Origin: Paracoccaceae bacterium
Lineage (GTDB): Bacteria > Pseudomonadota > Alphaproteobacteria > Rhodobacterales > Rhodobacteraceae
Reading direction: 5' to 3'
Assembly (NCBI GenBank): GCA_021775315.1
Contig: JAJFIC010000012.1
Coordinates: forward strand, 1-64,000
DNA: 64,000 bases
The translations under genes were made by a program, and so were the position numbers. Positions 51,991-60,310 of this stretch are shown in pieces; within the stretch, counting starts at the first letter, position 1; each line of letters starts with the position of its first letter. Below the pieces are notes generated by a model. That model did no database searches, was not told where the DNA came from, and saw only the letters and a list, made by a program, of their open reading frames with translations.

Positions 51991-53442
51991 ATGAACGCTG
52001 AATTCAAAAACTATCTTGCGGGCGAATGGGTCGATGGACCCAGCACCGTCGAAAACATCAACCCATCAGACCTAAGCGACGTGATCGGTACATTCGCGCA
52101 GGCCGATGCGGCCCAGTTGGATGATGCAGTCGCAGCGGCGCGCGCAGCACAGGTTATCTGGCGCAACACCGGGCTAGAGGCGCGCCAAACAGCGCTTGAT
52201 TTCATTGGCCGCGAGCTGATGGCGCGGGCTGATGAACTTGGCACATTGCTCAGCCGGGAAGAGGGTAAACCGCAGGCCGAAGGCAAAGGCGAGGTGTATC
52301 GCGCCGGTCAGTTTTTCACCTATTACGCCGCTGAAACCCTGCGTCAGCTTGGCGAAAACGCCGATTCCACCCGTCCGGGCATTGAAATTGACGTGCGCCG
52401 CGAACCGATGGGCGTGATCGCGGTGATCTCGCCGTGGAATTTCCCGACGGCCACCGCCAGCTGGAAAATCGCCCCGGCGCTGGCTTACGGCAATGCCGTG
52501 ATCTGGAAACCCGCGAACCAGACCCCGGCCTCTGCCGTGGCGCTGGCTGAGATTATTTCGCGTGCCGGACTGCCCGAAGGCACGTTTCAGTTGCTGATGG
52601 GGGCCGGTGGCAAGATCGGCAATGCGCTGTCTGGCCACCCGCATGTCAACGGCGTGACCTTCACTGGCTCTTACGGTGTTGGCAAGCAGGTTGCGGCATC
52701 GGCGGCCCAGAATCTAACCAAATATCAGTTGGAACTGGGCTCAAAGAACGCCCTGCTGGTGATGGATGACGCGGATCTTGACCTTGCTGTCGCGGCGTCC
52801 GTTGCTGGCGGATATTCCGGCACCGGGCAGAAATGCACCGCCTCATCGCGTTTGCTGGTGCATGCATCAGTACATGACACTTTCGTCGCCAAATTGATGA
52901 CCGCACTTGAGGCGATCAAGGTTGGTCATGCGCTGGCCGAGGGCACCCAGATGGGCCCGGTGGTCAGCGAAGGGCAGTTGAACGAAAACCTTGCTTGGAT
53001 GGATAATGCCCGCGAGGTTGGGGCCGAAGTGGCCACAGGCGGCGTGCGTCTGACAATGGAAACCGACGGCCATTACATGTCGCCGGGTCTGCTGGTCGGC
53101 ACCACAAACGACATGGCGCTTAACCGTCTCGAAATGTTCGCCCCGATTGCCGCTGTGCAGAAAATCGACAGCTACGAACAGGGTCTGACGATTGCCAATG
53201 ACACCGAATTTGGCCTTGTTGGCGGCATCTTTACCAACTCGCTGGCCCGCGCCACCCATTTCAGGCGCAACATCGAAACCGGCTGCGTAACTGTCAACCT
53301 GCCCACCGCAGGCACGGATTATCACGTGCCGTTTGGCGGGCGCAAAAACTCAAGCTCTGGTCCGCGCGAACAGGGCCGAGGTGCTGCTGAGTTTTATACG
53401 CAGGTCAAAACCGCCTATATTCGTTCTGGCGAGCCGGAGTAG
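51991..53442 (+). CDS. NAD(P)-dependent aldehyde dehydrogenase
   Basis: A 483-residue enzyme that oxidises an aldehyde to the acid. The oxyanion asparagine is in SPWNFP (Asn150), the general base Glu248 in LELGSKN, and the catalytic Cys282 in GQKCTASSRLLV. Subgroup features resemble 2,5-dioxovalerate or succinate-semialdehyde dehydrogenases, but the substrate is not fixed. GGAGGA 6 bases before the ATG decides for 51991 over a GTG four codons upstream. First gene of the LysR-controlled operon; only 5 bases separate it from the dipeptidase gene. Confidence 0.93.
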   Translation: MNAEFKNYLAGEWVDGPSTVENINPSDLSDVIGTFAQADAAQLDDAVAAARAAQVIWRNTGLEARQTALDFIGRELMARADELGTLLSREEGKPQAEGKGEVYRAGQFFTYYAAETLRQLGENADSTRPGIEIDVRREPMGVIAVISPWNFPTATASWKIAPALAYGNAVIWKPANQTPASAVALAEIISRAGLPEGTFQLLMGAGGKIGNALSGHPHVNGVTFTGSYGVGKQVAASAAQNLTKYQLELGSKNALLVMDDADLDLAVAASVAGGYSGTGQKCTASSRLLVHASVHDTFVAKLMTALEAIKVGHALAEGTQMGPVVSEGQLNENLAWMDNAREVGAEVATGGVRLTMETDGHYMSPGLLVGTTNDMALNRLEMFAPIAAVQKIDSYEQGLTIANDTEFGLVGGIFTNSLARATHFRRNIETGCVTVNLPTAGTDYHVPFGGRKNSSSGPREQGRGAAEFYTQVKTAYIRSGEPE

Positions 53443-53447
53443 AGGCC

Positions 53448-54431
53448 ATGAAAACCCCCAGAATTGACAACCTGCAATACGCCAACTGGTCGGAAAAGGT
53501 GTTTCGCCAAATGCGCGAGGGCGGCGTTGATGCCGTCCACGTCACCATCGCCTATCACGAAAACTTTCGCGAAACCGTGCTGAATGTCGAGGCCTTCAAC
53601 CGCTGGTTTGAACAATACCCCGACCTGATTTTTCAGGGCAAATATGCAAGCGATGTGAAACTGGCGCAGGAAACCGGCCGCACCGCGATCTTCTTTGGCT
53701 TTCAGAACCCGTCCCCGATTGAAGATGACATCGGGCTGGTGGAAATCTGGCACACGCTGGGCGCACGGTTCATGCAACTGACCTATAACAACCAATCCCT
53801 GCTGGCGACCGGCTGTTATGAAGCGACCGATAGTGGCATCACCCGAATGGGCCGCGAAGTCGTGTCCGAAATGAACCGCGTCGGCATGGTCATCGACATG
53901 AGCCATTCCGGCGAACGCTCAACCATGGACGCCATTGAAATATCCCGCCGACCCATCGCCATCACCCACGCCAACCCATCGTTCTGGCATCCTGCTTTGC
54001 GCAATAAATCCGATACGGTTCTGAAAGCGCTTGGCGAAACCGGCGGCATGCTGGGCTTTTCGATGTATCCGCATCACCTAAAGGATGGCTCGGATTGCAC
54101 GGTTGAAAGCTTCGCCCAGGCAATTGCGAAAACCGCCGATTTGATGGGGGCTGAAAACCTTGGTATCGGCAGCGATCTTTGTCAGGATCAGCCCGACAGT
54201 GTGGTCACATGGATGCGCAACGGGCGCTGGACCAAGACCATAGATTACGGCGAAGGTTCAGCCAGTGCTGCGGGTTTCCCGGATCAGCCCAGTTGGTTCC
54301 ATGACAGCCGTGATTTTGGCAATATCGAAGCAGCGCTTCACAAAGTCGGGTTTTCCGACAGCGAAGTTGGCGGCATCATGGGCGGCAATTGGCTGCGTTT
54401 TTATGACAGAAGTTTTAAACCGGAGGGGTGA
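53448..54431 (+). CDS. Membrane-dipeptidase-family (M19) protein with degenerate metal site
   Basis: A 327-residue protein of the renal dipeptidase family. Conserved parts are DMSHSGERSTMDAI (His153), PIAITHANPSFW (His174) and GIGSDL (Asp243). The usual HxD ligand pair near the start is absent: the region that should read D-G-H-N-D is IDNLQYANW (residues 6-14), with Leu and Tyr in place of His and Asp. The bridging glutamate seems to be Gln86 in GFQNPS. The gene has no earlier start to supply the motif. It may be a specialised or single-metal amidohydrolase, or lack peptidase activity. It is embedded in the catabolic operon and probably acts on a small pathway amide. Confidence 0.8.
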   Translation: MKTPRIDNLQYANWSEKVFRQMREGGVDAVHVTIAYHENFRETVLNVEAFNRWFEQYPDLIFQGKYASDVKLAQETGRTAIFFGFQNPSPIEDDIGLVEIWHTLGARFMQLTYNNQSLLATGCYEATDSGITRMGREVVSEMNRVGMVIDMSHSGERSTMDAIEISRRPIAITHANPSFWHPALRNKSDTVLKALGETGGMLGFSMYPHHLKDGSDCTVESFAQAIAKTADLMGAENLGIGSDLCQDQPDSVVTWMRNGRWTKTIDYGEGSASAAGFPDQPSWFHDSRDFGNIEAALHKVGFSDSEVGGIMGGNWLRFYDRSFKPEG

Positions 54432-54433
54432 TT

Positions 54434-56134
54434 ATGACGACAATCGCGATCAACAAAGGCGGTTTTGCAGAGGCCACGCGCCGCGCGCCCGAACACGTGA
54501 TGCGGCTTGAACGCATGGGCGCGGCCTATCCCAATCGCCTTAGCTTTATGCGCAGCCTTATTCGCAGATTGTCAGCAGAAAACGCCGTCGTCACCCGCCC
54601 GGTGTGGGAAATTAACGATCAGGGCTATGGCCGCGCGGTCTATTCCGTGCCTTTGGGTGGCGACATCTACAGCCTTGTGGCCTTTGCCCAACCGCTTGCG
54701 CCTGAAAACCGCTCCGACCGGGTGATTGCCGAAGCTTGGGACGCAACTTATGCGCTGTTTGACGGCGTGCCGACGACCCAAGACCTTGACCGGCTGGAAG
54801 CAAACGCACCCAAACAAGAGGCCGGGCGCTACGAGGCGACGGAACTATCGCTGTCACGCTCAAACAAATCCGTGCGGTTTTTTCAGCATGTGGTGGATCG
54901 CCTGTCACAAGGCCAGCAGCCAGACCCGGAACTGGTCAACTCGGTTGGTTATCTGATGCGCACAACGGCGGTTTACGGCAATGGCAAGCTTGGCTTTGGC
55001 GACCGCGCCATCATTGAAAAACGCCCGGCGATGCGTGGCTCATTTCAGGTTGAAATGCTGAATGTCTGGCTGATACGGGGCTTTACCCTTGATCTGGTCG
55101 AACATGTAGCGCGGGCAAAGAATCCCGAAAAATTCACCCCGATGAACGCCCAAACCCGGCGCAGCCTTGGCATTGGCAACTCGACCGGGCTGGGGCTTGC
55201 GCCTTTTTTGGTCAACCATTGTGTGTTGTTAAACAATTGGATGGAGGTGCGCGAGGTCGCCTTGGCCCGCGTCCGCGCCGTTGAAACCGCCGATGCGTCT
55301 GCCATTGCGCAAATTCAAACGCTGATGACGCGCGCCGCCCGGCATCTGGACCAGTGGAACGTTGCCGATGAACGCCAGATGGCGCGGATCATTGAATTGC
55401 GGCGCGAATGGCCCGAGATTATCAGCCTCGCCAGCGCTGATTGGCTGGCGCAGGTCCATCCCTGGGATCGGCTGATGCAGGCCGGTGCCGGATATTCCGT
55501 GGAATGTCAGGAATTGATCGCGGCCTTAGTATTGGAACCCTACGGCGATTTGGTGGATGATCTGTGTGACGAACTGGCCGCAGATGTGAAGCCAACGCTT
55601 GAACCGATGATGCGGGTTGGCCAACTGGCGGATCTGTTGGACGGCAATTACAAATTTGCGCTTGATGTGGATTTTAGCGCGGCTGAGGCACAACATTTCT
55701 TTTGGTATGTGTCTGAGGCCAAGTTGGAACCGCGCCTTGGCAAGCGGTTTGAAGAAGACGGCGCCGAAAAGGAATCCCCGCTGGATATCGCGCGTCGCGC
55801 ACAGGCCCTGGCCCATGATCTTGATGGTGTGGACGAGGCGCAGACCGTTGCGGAATTTCTGATGGCGCATCCCGAACATCGCTATGTGGCGCGGCGGGTT
55901 CAGACCTCGCAACACCACCCTTATTGCGAGATACATGACAACCTGCTGGCCGCCGATTGTCTGCCGATTGATATGCTGCGCTATAAACTGGCCTTGTTCG
56001 GGGCCTCAAAATTTGACCCGAAATCCGACCTGTGGACCCGGATTAACATGTTTCAGGGCGCGCCTTTGTTTGAGGATATCGCCGCCAAGGACGCTGACGA
56101 CTGGTGGTTGCCGGTTTTAGGAGAGAACGCATGA
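54434..56134 (+). CDS. Conserved protein of unknown function in the catabolic operon
   Basis: A 566-residue cytoplasmic protein without signal peptide or membrane helices. I do not recognise the family. It is rich in helical, charged sequence and has His/Cys-containing stretches such as TSQHHPYCEIHDNLL near residue 490 and a Trp-rich end (DADDWWLPVLG). GGAGGGG directly before the start at 54434 is strong; a GTG two codons upstream is possible. The dipeptidase stop overlaps this region and the DUF3726 start overlaps its own stop (ATGA), so it is translated as part of a tight operon. An enzyme of the same pathway is likely, but its chemistry is unknown. Confidence 0.75.
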   Translation: MTTIAINKGGFAEATRRAPEHVMRLERMGAAYPNRLSFMRSLIRRLSAENAVVTRPVWEINDQGYGRAVYSVPLGGDIYSLVAFAQPLAPENRSDRVIAEAWDATYALFDGVPTTQDLDRLEANAPKQEAGRYEATELSLSRSNKSVRFFQHVVDRLSQGQQPDPELVNSVGYLMRTTAVYGNGKLGFGDRAIIEKRPAMRGSFQVEMLNVWLIRGFTLDLVEHVARAKNPEKFTPMNAQTRRSLGIGNSTGLGLAPFLVNHCVLLNNWMEVREVALARVRAVETADASAIAQIQTLMTRAARHLDQWNVADERQMARIIELRREWPEIISLASADWLAQVHPWDRLMQAGAGYSVECQELIAALVLEPYGDLVDDLCDELAADVKPTLEPMMRVGQLADLLDGNYKFALDVDFSAAEAQHFFWYVSEAKLEPRLGKRFEEDGAEKESPLDIARRAQALAHDLDGVDEAQTVAEFLMAHPEHRYVARRVQTSQHHPYCEIHDNLLAADCLPIDMLRYKLALFGASKFDPKSDLWTRINMFQGAPLFEDIAAKDADDWWLPVLGENA

Positions 56135-56751
56135 GACATTCCCTGAACGAGATTGAAGTGACCCTGCGCAAAGCCACAATCGGCGCGGGCATCCCGGTTG
56201 GACTGGCGCAGGATATTGGTCAGGCGGCGGCATGGCTGGCGGCGTGTGGCATGGACGGGGCCGGGGCCGGATTGGCGGCGATAACGGGTAAATCTGCCGC
56301 AGCAATCGGGCAGGTCGCGGACGGTGGGGCAATGACGTTCACCGATGCCAGCGTCGCTTATGCCGGACCGTCGGCCATGGATTTTCTGGCCGCAGGTCAT
56401 GCGGTTCAACTGACCGGCATGGATGCACCTTTATTGCTGGTCGGGCTGGCCGGGGTCGCGGCAACGACTTACGATCTTGATATTGCATGTGATTTTGGCG
56501 CAGCGGGCGTTGTTTCTGTCACGCCGGATGGCCTGTCAGGTGATTTGCCTGCCGCGCTTGGCCGCGATGTAAACCTTACGGCAAGCCCTGCAACATCAGT
56601 CGCCAATGACACAAAAGCCAGCGCTGCGGGGATTGAAGTCGCTGATGCTGTGTGGAACAACATCGTGGAACTGGCCGGTAAAACCTATGTGCCGGAAAGC
56701 GAAGCATCCCGCCTGTTAGGGGCCGGGGCCGGATTGACCGATAACGATTAA
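56131..56751 (+). CDS. DUF3726 protein
   Basis: A 206-residue protein of the DUF3726 family, of unknown function. It opens with RHSLNEIEVTLRKATIGAGIPVGLAQDIGQA and is rich in Ala and Gly, with GPSAMDFLAAGHAV in the middle. The ATG overlaps the previous stop as ATGA and AGGAG lies 7 bases before, so coupling is clear. Together with the dipeptidase and Ldh-family gene it may form a complex or a sequential path. I know no experimental data. Confidence 0.75.
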   Translation: MRHSLNEIEVTLRKATIGAGIPVGLAQDIGQAAAWLAACGMDGAGAGLAAITGKSAAAIGQVADGGAMTFTDASVAYAGPSAMDFLAAGHAVQLTGMDAPLLLVGLAGVAATTYDLDIACDFGAAGVVSVTPDGLSGDLPAALGRDVNLTASPATSVANDTKASAAGIEVADAVWNNIVELAGKTYVPESEASRLLGAGAGLTDND

Positions 56752-56764
56752 AAGGACGCACAAC

Positions 56765-57769
56765 ATGACCGAGACACTCGATTTGATTGGTGTGCAAAGA
56801 CTTGCGCAGGCGGCCCTTGAAGGGGCCGGGGCCGATCCGGCTGTGGCGGCATCTGTTGCCCGCTCGACCGTCAGGGCTGAACGCGATGGCATCCGCAGCC
56901 ACGGGCTGATGTATGTGCCGATCTACGCCGAACATGTTCAGTGCGGCAAGGTTGATGGCCACGCGGTTCCGGTTGTCGAAACGGTGCGGGCGGGTTCTGT
57001 CCGGGTCGATGCAAAAACCGGTTTTGCCCACCCGGCGATTGATGCTGGTTGGGCGGCGTTTACGGCAGCGGCACGCAAAAACGGTGTGGCGGTGATGACG
57101 CTGCACAATTCCTATAATTGCGGCGTTCTTGGCCACCACGCCGAACATCTGGCCGAAGAGGGTCTGCTGGGCTTGTGTTTCACCCATGCCCCGGCCTCGA
57201 TCGCGCCGACGGGCGGCAACACCCCCGTGGTTGGCACCAACCCGTTTTCACTGGCGGTGCCGGATGGAAATGGTGGGGCGTTGCTGGTGATTGATCAATC
57301 CGCCAGTGCAATCGCCAAGTCTGAGATTATGTTGCGCGCCCGGCAGGGCGAAGCCATCGAAGAAGGCTGGGCGTTTGATGAAAATGGTGCGCCAACGACG
57401 GATGCCGCCGCTGCTCTGAAAGGCTCTATGGCGCCTTCGGGTGGGCAAAAAGGCTTTGGTATCGGGCTGACGGTCGAGGTTCTGGCCTCGTGCCTTGCAG
57501 GTGCGGTGCTGAGCCGAGATGCAAGCCCGTTTTCCGGTGATAAAGGCGGGCCACCTATGACCGGCCAGTGTTTTATCGCCTTTGATCCGGCGGCTTTTTC
57601 CGGCGAGGCTTTTTTGCACCAAACCCGCGCCCTGGCCGAGGCCATCACATCGCAAGAAGGCGCGCGTCTGCCGGGTGCGCGCAGGCAAGGCAATCGCGAC
57701 CGCATCGCCGCTGATGGTATATCGGTTGACGAGGCATTGCTGGGCCGTATTCGGGCGTTTGTCGCTTAG
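56765..57769 (+). CDS. Ldh-family (malate/L-lactate dehydrogenase-like) oxidoreductase
   Basis: A 334-residue NAD(P)H-dependent 2-hydroxyacid or cyclic-imine dehydrogenase. Family markers are RDGIRSHGLMYVPIY (catalytic His with the SHG motif), NSYNCGVLGHHAEHLAE and TNPFSLAVPDGNGG. This fold includes malate, ureidoglycolate and sulfolactate dehydrogenases and delta-1-piperideine-2-carboxylate reductase, so substrate cannot be assigned. Starts 13 bases after the DUF3726 stop. Last gene of the operon; its stop is followed by a hairpin repeat copy at 57855. Confidence 0.88.
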   Translation: MTETLDLIGVQRLAQAALEGAGADPAVAASVARSTVRAERDGIRSHGLMYVPIYAEHVQCGKVDGHAVPVVETVRAGSVRVDAKTGFAHPAIDAGWAAFTAAARKNGVAVMTLHNSYNCGVLGHHAEHLAEEGLLGLCFTHAPASIAPTGGNTPVVGTNPFSLAVPDGNGGALLVIDQSASAIAKSEIMLRARQGEAIEEGWAFDENGAPTTDAAAALKGSMAPSGGQKGFGIGLTVEVLASCLAGAVLSRDASPFSGDKGGPPMTGQCFIAFDPAAFSGEAFLHQTRALAEAITSQEGARLPGARRQGNRDRIAADGISVDEALLGRIRAFVA

Positions 57770-57854
57770 GCGTCTGGGTTTTAGGCGCTGGAATAGGGAC
57801 AAAGGGGGGGCTCCCGCCCAAAATGCGATCTTTGAACGATTTTGCTTGGGCCGG

Positions 57855-57907
57855 GCACGCGCCATGCGCGTGCGGCCTCCGGCGGGGATATTTGTAAAAA
57901 GAAGAAG
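57855..57907 (+). repeat. Intergenic repeat copy 6 (complete)
   Basis: GCACGCGC-CAT-GCGCGTGC hairpin (57855-57873), then CCTCCGGCGGGGATATTTG and AAAAAGAAGAAG. It lies in the 260-base space (57770-58029) between the Ldh-family gene and the permease gene, in which I find nothing else. Confidence 0.7.
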
Positions 57908-58029
57908 ATACAGGCTGGGTGATCTGGTCTGCGCGGTTTGTTTGATGCAGATCATGGCCCTGCCTTGGCATCTGCCGGAAGTTTGGCCAAACTGGCGAAG
58001 ATGCCCAGTGATCTTTCCAAGGCCTGCAA

Positions 58030-59259
58030 ATGACTGATAATTCAAAGCAACCAGAACTACGCCGTGTGATCGGCCTGCCATTGTTAGTGCTCTATGGTCT
58101 TGGCATCACCATCGGCGCGGGCATTTATGTGCTGATCGGCGCGGCGGCGGAAACCGCCGGGATTTATGCACCGACTGCGTTTTTGTTTGCGGCCCTTGTG
58201 ATGGGCTTCAGCGCGCTGTCATTCGCGGAATTTTCCGGACGGATTCCCCAAAGTGCCGGCGAGGCTGTGTATGTCGATGCCGGGTTTGGCTGGAACTGGC
58301 TGACGCTGGTGACCGGTTTGCTGATCGTGTTTTCCGCAACCATAGCCGGGGCGGCGATCTCGTTGGGTTGTGCGGGTTATGTCGAGCAATTGTTGGATCT
58401 GCCGCGCCCGGTGATCGTGGCCATTATCGTTTTGCTGATGGGCGCACTTGCCGCCCAAGGCGTGCAGGAAAGCGTGATGTTTGCCGGGATTTTGACGGTG
58501 ATCGAGATTTTGGGCCTGCTGGTCATCATCGGTGCGGGGTTTCTGGCAGAGCCGGATATGATGCGGGATTTACCAGCGTCAGTACCTGCGCTGTCAGACA
58601 CCACGGCCCTGACGGGAGTGTTTGCCGCTGCCCTGATCGCGTTTTTTGCCTTTATCGGGTTTGATGATGTGGTCAATCTGGTTGAAGAAACGAAAAACCC
58701 AAGCCGAACCATGCCATGGGCAATCATGATATCGCTGGTGGCCGTCACGGTTATCTATTTCTTAGTGGTATATGTGGCAGTACGGGCGGTGCCGATTGAT
58801 GATCTGGCGGGCTCTGACGCGCCGGTGGGTCTATTGTTTGAGCGGCTGACCGGGTTATCACCGCTGTCCATCACGCTGGTGGCGATTGTGGCGACGCTAA
58901 ACGGGGTGGTGATCGAAATCATTATGGCCAGCCGGGTTGTTTATGGGCTGGGCCGCAAGGGTCGTGTGCCGAGCTGGTTTTCAGCGGTGAACGCGCGCAC
59001 ACGCACGCCGCTTAATGCCACCATCATCATCACCGGCGTTATGCTGGCGGCGGCGTTGTTTGTGCCACTGGATGCGCTGGTCGAGCTGACCTCGCAAATC
59101 ATTCTGTTCGTTTTTGCGCTGGTTAATCTGTCGCTGGTGGTGGTCAAATTGCGCGGCGATGTGCCGCCTGAAGGTGTGTTCACCATTCCGATTGTGGTGC
59201 CGATGATCGGGGTTGTGACCTGCCTGTTCCTGCTGATCGGGCCGTTGTTCATTGGATAA
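58030..59259 (+). CDS. APC-family amino-acid permease
   Basis: A 409-residue inner-membrane transporter with about 11 helices. The first helix has GLGITIGAGIYVLIGAAA (the G-x-G substrate-binding turn), and helix 6 has FFAFIGFDDVVNLVEETKNP, the APC signature for the unwound binding helix. Probable amino-acid or amine uptake or exchange; substrate unknown. Start at ATG 58030. Its stop overlaps the TTG start of the antiporter by 8 bases, so both form one unit. Nearby catabolic genes make supply of a nitrogen compound a possible role. Confidence 0.88.
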   Translation: MTDNSKQPELRRVIGLPLLVLYGLGITIGAGIYVLIGAAAETAGIYAPTAFLFAALVMGFSALSFAEFSGRIPQSAGEAVYVDAGFGWNWLTLVTGLLIVFSATIAGAAISLGCAGYVEQLLDLPRPVIVAIIVLLMGALAAQGVQESVMFAGILTVIEILGLLVIIGAGFLAEPDMMRDLPASVPALSDTTALTGVFAAALIAFFAFIGFDDVVNLVEETKNPSRTMPWAIMISLVAVTVIYFLVVYVAVRAVPIDDLAGSDAPVGLLFERLTGLSPLSITLVAIVATLNGVVIEIIMASRVVYGLGRKGRVPSWFSAVNARTRTPLNATIIITGVMLAAALFVPLDALVELTSQIILFVFALVNLSLVVVKLRGDVPPEGVFTIPIVVPMIGVVTCLFLLIGPLFIG

Positions 59260-60310
59260 CTTGATCGGTCCTCTGTCACTCAGCACCAATCTGGCGCTGT
59301 TTGCGTTGGCCACCGGGCTGATCTGGTGGGCGGGCAGCCGTCTGGTGGTGTTGGGCGACGCTCTTGCCACGCGGTTTGGCATGACGCGCGAGGTTCTGGG
59401 GCTGGTGTTTCTGGCCACCGTGACCTCGCTGCCGGAAATTGTGACCTCGCTGACAGCGGCGTCCGTGGGCAACGCGCCATTGGTTTTGGGCAATCTTTTC
59501 GGCGGCATCACCATGCAGACGGCAATTCTGGCGGTTGTTGATATTTTCTTTGTCCGCCAAGCCCTGACGTCTTGGCCACGAAAACCCACCCACGCGCTTG
59601 AGGCGGCGTTGATTGTGGTACTGCTAAACGCCCTGCTCGCGATCAGCTTTCTGGGTGAGGTTGAGCTGTTTTTGGGCATCGGTATCGGGGCGTTGTTCCT
59701 GACGCTGGTGTATCCAGCGGCAATTCTGGTGCTGCGCGCCTATGACGAGCGCAGTCCGTGGTTGCCGGTCGACCTGCCGGAAGCCGAAAAAACCGACGAG
59801 GTCATCCTGAAGCCGAAATCGGCCCAGACGGCCACGGATAAGAACCTGATGGCAATGACCCTTTTGGCCGTGCTGGTGGTGCTGGTGGCCGGATATGTCA
59901 CCGCTGACCGCGCGGGCGAAATCGCGCGCCAGACCGGCTTGCAATCCTCATTCGTTGGCATCGCGCTTTTGGCGGCCTCGACCTCGATGCCGGAAGTTTC
60001 GACAACGATCGCGGCGGCCCGGATGGGGGCCTACACCATGGCGATTGCCAACATTTTTGGCAGCAACCTGATCATGATTGCGCTGGTTCTGCCGTCTGAC
60101 ATTTTTTACCGCGAAGGGCCGATATTGGCCGAGCTTGACCGCGTCGTGCAGTTCAGCATCGTCTGCGGCATGTTGGTGACGTCGATTTATGTGGTCGGCC
60201 TGTTGATCCGCCGCACCCCGCGCTGGTTCGGGGCCGGGGTGGATTCCTGGCTGGTGCTGGCACTTTATGGCGCAACGCTAATCGGCTCTTACGTGCTGGC
60301 GCTTGGCTGA
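59252..60310 (+). CDS. Sodium/calcium-exchanger-family antiporter
   Basis: A 352-residue inner-membrane protein with two repeats of the Na/Ca exchanger fold. The alpha repeats are VTSLPEIVTSLTAASVGNAPLVLGNLFGG (first) and STSMPEVSTTIAAARMGAYTMAIANIFGSNL (second), given here in part, with the conserved glutamates in S-P-E and M-P-E. Ion selectivity is not predictable. The start is a TTG at 59252 inside the last codons of the permease gene; no ATG keeps the first helix. The end overlaps the convergent glutamate-synthase-like gene by 22 bases. Confidence 0.85.
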   Translation: MDNLIGPLSLSTNLALFALATGLIWWAGSRLVVLGDALATRFGMTREVLGLVFLATVTSLPEIVTSLTAASVGNAPLVLGNLFGGITMQTAILAVVDIFFVRQALTSWPRKPTHALEAALIVVLLNALLAISFLGEVELFLGIGIGALFLTLVYPAAILVLRAYDERSPWLPVDLPEAEKTDEVILKPKSAQTATDKNLMAMTLLAVLVVLVAGYVTADRAGEIARQTGLQSSFVGIALLAASTSMPEVSTTIAAARMGAYTMAIANIFGSNLIMIALVLPSDIFYREGPILAELDRVVQFSIVCGMLVTSIYVVGLLIRRTPRWFGAGVDSWLVLALYGATLIGSYVLALG

